DNA from: Roseivivax sediminis | GTDB lineage: Bacteria > Pseudomonadota > Alphaproteobacteria > Rhodobacterales > Rhodobacteraceae | DNA: 64,000 nucleotides | Assembly: GCF_900112685.1 (NCBI RefSeq) | Contig: NZ_FOMS01000006.1 | Span: 124,001 to 188,000, forward strand | Reading direction: 5' to 3' | Part shown: positions 58,589 to 64,000 of the stretch, piece by piece | Layout of the letters: every line of letters starts with the position of its first letter | Numbering within the stretch: position 1 is the first letter of the stretch | Notes under the pieces: generated by a model | The model's database searches: none | What the model saw: the letters and a program-made list of their open reading frames with translations, nothing else | What the model was told of the DNA's origin: nothing | Made by a program: the position numbers and the translations under genes

Positions 58589-60390
58589 TAATTATCCTTC
58601 ACCAAGTTTCTGAAGGCGTCTTCATGCCCCTTCAACGCCTTCTCCAGGTCGAAACTTGCCAAGATAGGGCCATCAACCACCGCAAGCCGGTCGCGATACA
58701 ACTCCGGAAAGCTCTTCATTGTGGTCAGAATAGGCTTCGCGGCGGTGGTCCCGAGGCCACAGCGGCTAGTGGAGCGCATCAAATGGCCCCAAGCGTTGCA
58801 GTCCTCTAGATCCTGCTTCGTGGCCTTGCCGCCGATCACCCGGTCGACTTTCGTCAGCATGTCAACGCAGCCCGACCGGCAGGGGGTGCAGATCCCGCAA
58901 GATTCCTGGACGAAGAAACTCATAAAATGGCGAATGATCCCCAGAAGGTCGCGGCTTTCGTCGAAGATCATGAGCGAGCCGTTGCAGGACAGGTCGCTAT
59001 AGCAGAACACGCGTCCCCCATCCTTGGCCGCCGAGACACATTCGCCCGACGGACCGCTAACCTGAACTGCCATCGGCCGGGAGGCGCCAACCATTCCAAG
59101 TACTTCGTCAAGCCGCATCCCCCATTCGATCTCGTAGATGCCCGGACGCGCACAATCGCCCGAGACGCTCAATAAGCGCGTGCCGGAGGATTTCTCGGTG
59201 CCCATCGATGCATACCAACGCCCGCCTTCCTCAACGATGCGACTGACGATCGCGAAGGTCTCGACATTGTTGACGACGGTCGGCATGCCGAGATATCCGG
59301 ATTGGATCGGATAGGGAGGCTTGACCCGGGGCGTGCCGCGCTTGCCCTCGCAGGATTCGATCAGCGCCGTTTCGTCACCGCAAATATAGGCGCCGGCGCC
59401 CATTTGGATGCGGATGTCGAACGCGAAGCCACTGCCCAGGATGTCATCACCCAGAAGACCGGCCTCCCGGCACTCTCCAATGTGGCGTTCTAAGTAATCC
59501 TTTAGATACCAATACTCCGCACGCAGATAAAGGATGCCCGAGCGCGCGCCCACAGCAAAGCCGGCGACGACCATGCCAATCAGGACATCGCGGGGCGAGC
59601 GTGTCAGCAAGCATCTGTCCTTGAAGGTGCCGGGTTCGCCTTCATCGGCATTGCAGATGATAAACTTCTGCCCCCCCTCGGCCTCATGAGCGAGCCGCCA
59701 CTTCAGCCCGGTGGGAAACCCTGCGCCGCCGCGTCCGCGCAACTTTGAAGCAGCGATCTCGTCTATGATTTCGATCGGGTGACGGGCCAGGACACCCTGA
59801 AGCACGGCGTGATGATCGCGCATCGGCTTGAAGAAGACCGGGCCCTGGTTGCGGATCCTGGAAACGACCATCGCGTCGACATAGTCAAGCGTGCCGCTGT
59901 CATATCCGTTGGGATTGGCGATATCTGCCGGCAACTTCCCGGCCCGGAGTTGGGCGACGATGTTGCTGACCGCTTCGGGCGTGAGGCCGGTAAACACCAC
60001 GTCGCCAATCATCATCGCGGGCTCTTGATCGCTCAAACCAATGCAGGGCGTGTCCTCGAGCCCGAAGAGGCCATCGGCGCTGAGCCCCCCGAAGCAGCAG
60101 TTGGTTTCTCGTTCCAGCGCGGCACGTACTTGGTCATACCCGTTCATGCGGGCGATGACTGAGTCGCATAGGTATATCTGATGCCTTCCGGACGGCTTTG
60201 ACCGGAAGAAATGGTAAAATGAAAGTGTCTCGTCAATGTCCAGGGGCGACACGTTCAAGATTGCGGCTAGAGATCTGACGTCCGCTTTGGAGATCCATCC
60301 GTTGCGGCGCTGGATATCCCACAGCATCGTGACGAGATTTTCTTCTCGCGGTTCCTTGGAGAATGCTGCTTTATTGGACTCTATGTTCAT
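58585..60390 (-). CDS. hoxF: HoxF diaphorase subunit (FMN, NAD binding)
   Basis: 601 residues: NuoE-like domain (1-135), then NuoF-like with NADH/FMN motifs SKLRGRGGAGFPTGLKWRLA, FIICNADEGEPGTFKDR and GAGAYICGDETALIESCEGK, and the C-terminal [4Fe-4S] ESCGICTPCRSG with a later Cys (RCGLGTTA). In the NuoE-like domain only two of the four cluster Cys are seen (LCDSV and TPCIGLSD), so its [2Fe-2S] site may be modified. NAD+ is reduced here. Confidence 0.95.
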   Translation of the reverse strand: MNIESNKAAFSKEPREENLVTMLWDIQRRNGWISKADVRSLAAILNVSPLDIDETLSFYHFFRSKPSGRHQIYLCDSVIARMNGYDQVRAALERETNCCFGGLSADGLFGLEDTPCIGLSDQEPAMMIGDVVFTGLTPEAVSNIVAQLRAGKLPADIANPNGYDSGTLDYVDAMVVSRIRNQGPVFFKPMRDHHAVLQGVLARHPIEIIDEIAASKLRGRGGAGFPTGLKWRLAHEAEGGQKFIICNADEGEPGTFKDRCLLTRSPRDVLIGMVVAGFAVGARSGILYLRAEYWYLKDYLERHIGECREAGLLGDDILGSGFAFDIRIQMGAGAYICGDETALIESCEGKRGTPRVKPPYPIQSGYLGMPTVVNNVETFAIVSRIVEEGGRWYASMGTEKSSGTRLLSVSGDCARPGIYEIEWGMRLDEVLGMVGASRPMAVQVSGPSGECVSAAKDGGRVFCYSDLSCNGSLMIFDESRDLLGIIRHFMSFFVQESCGICTPCRSGCVDMLTKVDRVIGGKATKQDLEDCNAWGHLMRSTSRCGLGTTAAKPILTTMKSFPELYRDRLAVVDGPILASFDLEKALKGHEDAFRNLVKDNY

Positions 60391-60427
60391 AAATCCTCCG
60401 CGGCCTTGTTCTTGGTACTTGAGGTAG

Positions 60428-60442
60428 GCTTTGAACTAGCCA
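60428..60442 (-). promoter_or_regulatory. Possible sigma54 promoter before hoxF
   Basis: Minus strand TGGCTAGTTCAAAGC has GG and GC with the required 10-base spacing, 38 bases upstream of the hoxF ATG, but the second T-T of TTGC is replaced by A-A. In R. eutropha hoxF has a sigma54 promoter driven by HoxA. A weaker match than the hhyS site. Confidence 0.4.
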
Positions 60443-60464
60443 CCATCAACTACAAACATCAGCC

Positions 60465-61310
60465 TCAAACATTTGACGTCTGGCTTTCAAGCCAATTGTA
60501 CCAATCCTGCAAGCCATCTCCGGTCCTGGCTGAAATCTTGATGACGTCGACGTCGGGATTGACGTCACGCGCAGCGGCAACAACCCGCTCAACATCGAAG
60601 TCAAGGTGCGGGAGCAAGTCGATCTTATTCAGCAGAACAAGTTTCGCAGCGCGGAACATGTGGGGATATTTGAGTGGCTTGTCCTCCCCCTCCGTCACTG
60701 AAAGTATTGCGACCTTGGCCTTCTCGCCGAGATCAAAGAGCGACGGGCAAACCAAGTTGCCAACGTTCTCGACGAACACGATAGAACCCGGTCGCGGCTT
60801 CAACACGCCAAGGGCTTGCTCGATCATATCGGCTTCGAGATGACAACCTGTGCCGGTATTCACCTGGATTGCAGGCGCGCCGGCGGCATCGATGCGGGCG
60901 CCGTCATTCACGGTCGCCTGGTCACCCTCGATGACCGAAATCGCCATTCTCCCGTGAAGGTCGCGGATGGTTCGCTCAAGCAGCGACGTCTTGCCGGAGC
61001 CCGGCGAGCTCACGAGATTGAGCATCAAGACTTCGCGACCGGCGAGCCAGGCGCGATTGCGAGCCGCAAGTGCATCGTTCTTTTCCAGGAGCGACTGCTG
61101 CAAGTCGATGACGCCGGCATGCCCATGGGAGTGCGTATGTCCGTGATGATGGTGCCCATGGTGGTGGTCGTGATCGTGACCATGGGAGTGCTGGTGAGCA
61201 GAATCGTGAAGCCTTCCCCCAGCGTCGTGGCGGATGTCGCTGATCTCGCCGCTCTTGACATTGGTCATTGTCGCCGTAGCTCCATCCGAACAACCGCAAT
61301 CGATGCACAT
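60465..61310 (-). CDS. hypB: HypB nickel-incorporation GTPase (copy 2)
   Basis: 281 residues from the ATG 9 bases after GAAGGAG. The start MCIDCGCSDG has the metal motif; residues about 30-60 are His-rich but half as long as in copy 1. GTPase motifs VSSPGSGKTSLLERT, VIEGDQATVNDGARI, TGCHLEADMI and LLNKIDLLP are intact. With hypA2 it heads the hox operon, as hypA2B2 accompanies the SH genes in R. eutropha. Confidence 0.95.
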   Translation of the reverse strand: MCIDCGCSDGATATMTNVKSGEISDIRHDAGGRLHDSAHQHSHGHDHDHHHGHHHHGHTHSHGHAGVIDLQQSLLEKNDALAARNRAWLAGREVLMLNLVSSPGSGKTSLLERTIRDLHGRMAISVIEGDQATVNDGARIDAAGAPAIQVNTGTGCHLEADMIEQALGVLKPRPGSIVFVENVGNLVCPSLFDLGEKAKVAILSVTEGEDKPLKYPHMFRAAKLVLLNKIDLLPHLDFDVERVVAAARDVNPDVDVIKISARTGDGLQDWYNWLESQTSNV

Positions 61311-61333
61311 CGGTTTTTGCTCCTTCTGACTGG

Positions 61334-61702
61334 TCAAGCGCGTGCGGAAAGAGGCAAGTCGGGGATCGAGTCAGCATCCAATTCGATCTCCCGGACCATC
61401 AATTCTTCGCCCGCCAGCCGCTCGATGTCGCGACTGCCGCAGGCGCACGGTGTGTATAGTGTTGGTGTCGCAAATTCCGCGTGGCAGCGCCGGCATCGGC
61501 CGCGGGCTTCGATCTCCCGCAGCTCTAGCCGCGCGCCCTCAAGCACAGTTCCCCGCGAGACCACGTCGAAGCAGAAGTGCAAGGCTTGGCCATCGACGCC
61601 GGCCAGCTTTCCAAGGGCGACGGTCACACGCTGGACCGTATATCCCTTCGCATGCTCGGCGACGATGCTGACAATGTTTCGCATTATGCCGAGTTCGTGC
61701 AT
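61334..61702 (-). CDS. hypA: HypA nickel metallochaperone (copy 2)
   Basis: 122 residues. MHELGIMRNIVSIVAEHAKG carries the Ni ligand His; zinc knuckles are CRRCHAEF and CACGS. It has a slightly longer acidic C-terminus than copy 1. Start follows AGGAGCGCAAG. Upstream lies decayed sequence, so its promoter may be newly formed or within the remnants. Confidence 0.93.
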   Translation of the reverse strand: MHELGIMRNIVSIVAEHAKGYTVQRVTVALGKLAGVDGQALHFCFDVVSRGTVLEGARLELREIEARGRCRRCHAEFATPTLYTPCACGSRDIERLAGEELMVREIELDADSIPDLPLSARA

Positions 61703-61729
61703 CTTGCGCTCCTGAAATGCAGCGACCGG

Positions 61730-61960
61730 ACAGCCGCCCGATTGCTGGTTGGCAGCAATCGCTGATCCTTTGGACATATCGTGAGAGCGCGATTATAAAG
61801 GTCGATCGCAGCTTCAATCTGGTCAGCGTTCTTAGGACGATGCTGGAGACCGGCCGCGATCTCCATCAGCATTTCGGCGCGTTATCAGCATTTCGGCGCG
61901 TTCGGCAGGCTCCGTGGCCTCTTCTTCGGCAGCCGCAATTGCGGCACGCATCGCCTCTGC
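61730..61960 (-). pseudogene. TPR-protein remnant (relative of the gene at 36292-37314)
   Basis: MRAAIAAAEEEATEPAERAE then, in another frame, AEMLMEIAAGLQHRPKNADQ and IEAAIDLYNRALTICPKDQR match the first 70 residues of the intact TPR protein (ASPAERAEMLMEIAMGLQQR, LDLYEQALKVCPTDER). The frame is broken by a 19-base tandem duplication and the rest of the gene is gone, replaced directly by hypA2. Confidence 0.8.
61865..61902. repeat. 19-base tandem duplication breaking the TPR remnant
   Basis: ATCAGCATTTCGGCGCGTT occurs at 61865-61883 and 61884-61902. Its length is not a multiple of three, so it shifts the TPR frame. Confidence 0.85.
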
Positions 61961-62136
61961 GGCCACCTTCTTGGCGCATCCTATTCCTCCCTTGGCCGTT
62001 CTTCTTGAGGCGCTTCTAGCAGGCCGCCTCTTGCGACAAGTCAATGACACCCTAGGGAGAACCTACGTTCTCGTCAAGCACGTTTCCCAATTGCAAACTT
62101 CGTTTTCAGTCGATCGGCTCGATAACGGCAGCCCGA

Positions 62137-62436
62137 CTAGCCTCCAATGCGCGGCGAACTCGCCGTTGATGTCATCGCCAAAGCCGTGACTCTGAAGGAA
62201 CTCCGGGCGAACACGACGTGCGCATCTCGCGGAAGTCGGACGCGATCTCCGGTGGCGTCGCGACGCTTGAGCAGATAGCCGCCGGCTGCGGCGTGGCGAA
62301 CGGGGAGCACGACGACATTCTCGTCAAGTCGCAGCAGAACGACCGCTTCGACCCCAGCGAAGCAGTGATCGCAGACGACTGCCGACATGTAGAGCCCACC
62401 ACCACGAATGCGTATGGTGACGCGGTCGGCGCTCAT
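62137..62436 (-). pseudogene. Diverged copy of the 106-residue operon protein, C-terminus disrupted
   Basis: MSADRVTIRIRGGGLYMSAV, AGVEAVVLLRLDENVVVLPV and RHAAAGGYLLKRRDATGDRV align with residues 1-66 of the protein at 37412-37732, about 65 percent alike by eye. After GDRV the frame drifts; elements of the true C-terminus (GDDINGEFAAHW) lie in another frame. It could still give a 99-residue product, but is probably inactive. Confidence 0.75.
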
Positions 62437-62838
62437 GTCCTTGGCTCCGTTGATCGGCGCTGTATCATTTCCTCGACACGCGCCGCCGCCTTCCCGGCCG
62501 CGGCCGAAGCGGCCTCCGATAAACCGACCCCAAAGCCAAGGGCCCCGGCCTCGATCAGGAACACCGTCACATCCGTCGGAAAACATCGCGGAAGATCTGC
62601 CGACCGGCATGAAGGGCAGCGTCCCAGCGGAAGTCGTGCAGGTTGAGCCCGGGCGCGTAAGGTCGCTCAAGCTCAGAGCCCGGTACCTCGTACACCGCTC
62701 CCGGTTCGGCACCGGTCCGGGGCTGCGTCGATCACAATTAGCGACGTGCAGCCGCGCGCCGCAAACATTACCGACATACCGTCCGTGCCAGCATCGAAGA
62801 GTCTAACCTGCGCCTTCGCAAGGCCACGGGCTTTTAGA
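62433..62838 (-). pseudogene. Hydrogenase maturation protease remnant
   Basis: Pieces in different frames match the protease at 37725-38204: LFDAGTDGMSVMFAARGCTS and LIVIDAAPD, then VYEVPGSELERPYAPGLNLH and DFRWDAALHAGRQIFRD, then VTVFLIEAGALGFGVGLSEA. The N-terminal metal-sensing segment is missing where the IS66 remnant begins, and at least two frameshifts are present. The stop overlaps the next ATG, as in the intact pair. Confidence 0.82.
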
Positions 62839-62839
62839 G

Positions 62840-63389
62840 GTTATGGCCATGGTCTGAGGGGGGGGGGCCGTCCTTCCTGTGCTGAGGCTGGTCTCGGCCC
62901 TGCGGAAGCAACCTCCGTTTGCTATACAGCTGCAAAGACCAAGACAAGGCGCGGATCACCGCCGCGATCGTCGCTGCGTCACGCCCGACCCGCACCGTCA
63001 CGCCGTCGGTCTCCAGCTCAATCGTCGCCGCGCCAGCGGAAGCTCGGCGCCGCTCGCGCCGCGAAGAGCGCTTCTGCGCTGGCGTCTCAACAGCCGACGC
63101 CACCTCGACAAACCGCAGGAACAAACAGCGGCGCCGCACGCTCGGCGCTTTGACCCACCGCCAGCCGTCGGCGTGCCTCGCGTCGCCACGTAAATAACTG
63201 CTGCGGTCGCAGTCCATATTGAGGTGCAATCTCCGACACCACCGCGCCGGGAGCGAGCGCCTCTTCAATGATTCGTCTCTTGTCGGCGTCGGACAAGTAA
63301 CGACGGCCTCCAACACCGGTGATCACCTTAAGCCGTCGCACCCTCGTCGCCGTAGGCTCAAACGTAGGGTCAAGCCTAGACACAAGCAT
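62840..63389 (-). pseudogene. IS66-family TnpA remnant
   Basis: The first part (from ATG 63389) has VITGVGGRRYLSDADKRRII and APGAVVSEIAPQYGLRPQQL FTWRRE, the IS66 TnpA HTH. After a frameshift near 63100 the usual ending ELETDGVTVRVGRDAATIAA VIRAL appears in another frame. TnpB and TnpC are absent. A G10 run lies close to its left end (62860-62870). The element interrupts the second sbt/hhy-like segment. Confidence 0.75.
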
Positions 63390-63582
63390 ATCCTCGAATC
63401 AGAGGCTGAACCGCGCCCGTGGACGATCCTGGCCGGGGCCTGACGATAACGGGCCCGCTCTGGCCTATGCCCGCGATGATCGGCCCCGGAGCGCGGCGCC
63501 ATCCACTCGGCATTGTCCATATCTATGTTCCCGACCGCAAGGAGATAAGTCATCCAAGAAGAAAATGCTACGTGGCTTCTGC
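63390..63582. other. Unassigned sequence between IS66 remnant and sbtB remnant
   Basis: About 190 bases, probably the non-coding end of the IS66 element together with sequence once downstream of sbtB. Nothing recognisable. Confidence 0.35.
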
Positions 63583-63882
63583 GCCCGGAGGCCTTGCGCG
63601 GCGGTATGATGTCCTGCACCAACGCCGTTGTCCGGTAGCCGGCCTGCATCATCGCATCGACGTCCTGGAGCACGCCGAGCAGGCGCGGCTCGGAATTGAT
63701 GACGTAGATCACGATATTGGAACGCTGACCAGCATTCCCGTTCGCAGCCCATTGGTGCCCGCTCCGGTGGCTGAGACCACAGTATAACCGCCGATGCCCG
63801 GGCCCTTTAGTGTCTCGATGATCGTCCTTTGCAATTCAACTGGCGCGATGATGGTCAAGAGTTTCTTGTTTTCGAGCTACAT
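63583..63882 (-). pseudogene. sbtB second copy, broken
   Basis: LENKKLLTIIAPVELQRTII, GIGGYTVVSATGAGTNGLRT and GMLVS match SbtB, but the start reads ATG TAG, a stop at codon 2, and a frameshift follows GMLVS. The rest, VIYVINSEPRLLGVLQDVDA and MMQAGYRTTALVQDIIPPRK, is in another frame. Divergence from the intact SbtB (roughly half identical) shows it is an old copy. Confidence 0.8.
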
Positions 63883-63901
63883 CCCTTTGCGCAATTGGCG
63901 A

Positions 63902-64000
63902 TCACGGCCACAGCATCCCGGTTGCGGCAAAGTATAGCGGAATCCCGATTATGATGTTGAAGGGGAACGTCAACCCCAGCGCCATCGAGAAGTAGACTCC
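63902..64000 (-). CDS. sbtA: sbtA second copy, C-terminal end (continues beyond window)
   Basis: The visible 32 residues GVYFSMALGLTFPFNIIIGI and PLYFAATGMLWP closely match the SbtA C-terminus at 44373 (GVYFTMALGLTFPFNILIGI, PLYFAAAEYVWP). The remainder lies to the right of the window, so whether the gene is intact cannot be said. Confidence 0.8.
   Translation of the reverse strand, partial: GVYFSMALGLTFPFNIIIGIPLYFAATGMLWP

Noticed and set aside
1..64000. CRISPR array, tRNA or rRNA genes
   Set aside because: Scanned by eye for regular spaced repeats, tRNA-like cloverleaf ends and conserved rRNA stretches; none was convincing. A tRNA att site for the ICE would have to lie outside the window.

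Overview
The window looks like part of an alphaproteobacterial genome, probably order Hyphomicrobiales, although the species cannot be named from sequence alone. The grounds are high-GC coding with Tn4371/ICEMlSym-type conjugation genes, a form IA RuBisCO with an alpha-carboxysome locus, and the families of the IS elements. No rRNA, tRNA or CRISPR array was seen.

Layout. (1) 1-3163: two overlapping response-regulator genes. The first is split by an IS3-family element (371-2811), which is itself split by an IS110-family element (about 1673-2791). (2) 3574-5831: a regulatory module resembling the QseC / QseM / FseA / RdfS circuit of ICEMlSymR7A, including a likely +1 frameshift joining the two halves of the FseA-like activator. 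(3) 5839-24824: the conjugative core, with RepA, ParA and a small partner, DUF2840, TraF, DUF736, a lytic transglycosylase, an RlxS-type relaxase, TraG, and trbBCDEJKLFGI encoding a complete mating-pair apparatus. (4) 24868-25718: an IS5-family element marking the junction to the metabolic cargo. (5) 26033-43480, nearly all on the minus strand: hupE, a hypBAEDCF maturation set with a SIS-domain gene inside it, an accessory operon, the group 1h (actinobacterial-type, high-affinity) [NiFe]-hydrogenase genes hhySL, and a sigma54-dependent regulator. A good -24/-12 promoter lies before hhyS. (6) 43983-54198: sbtAB bicarbonate transport, a Nudix protein, a candidate McdB-like small ORF, acRAF, csoS1, csoS4B, csoS4A, csoSCA, csoS2, cbbS, cbbL and divergent cbbR. 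(7) 54738-61702: hypA2B2-hoxFUYHWI, an NAD-reducing (group 3d) hydrogenase operon. (8) 61703-64000: a decayed, diverged second copy of the sbtA-sbtB ... protease-TPR segment, interrupted by an IS66 remnant.

How it works together. The cargo is close to a complete hydrogen-oxidising (knallgas) autotrophy package. HhySL can feed electrons from H2 to respiration through small Fe-S proteins. HoxFUYH makes NADH from H2. CbbLS inside an alpha-carboxysome fixes CO2, and SbtA supplies bicarbonate. The conjugation core beside it suggests that the package sits on, or next to, an integrative and conjugative element. No integrase or att site is inside the window, so that boundary is inferred.

The most notable points are: the autotrophy cargo beside a conjugative core; readable bridge-RNA guide segments in the IS110 element that match its actual target; a tiny carboxysome-operon ORF resembling McdB without McdA; twin HiPIP-like small proteins in the group 1h operon; and the eroded second sbt/hhy copy bordering the hox operon.
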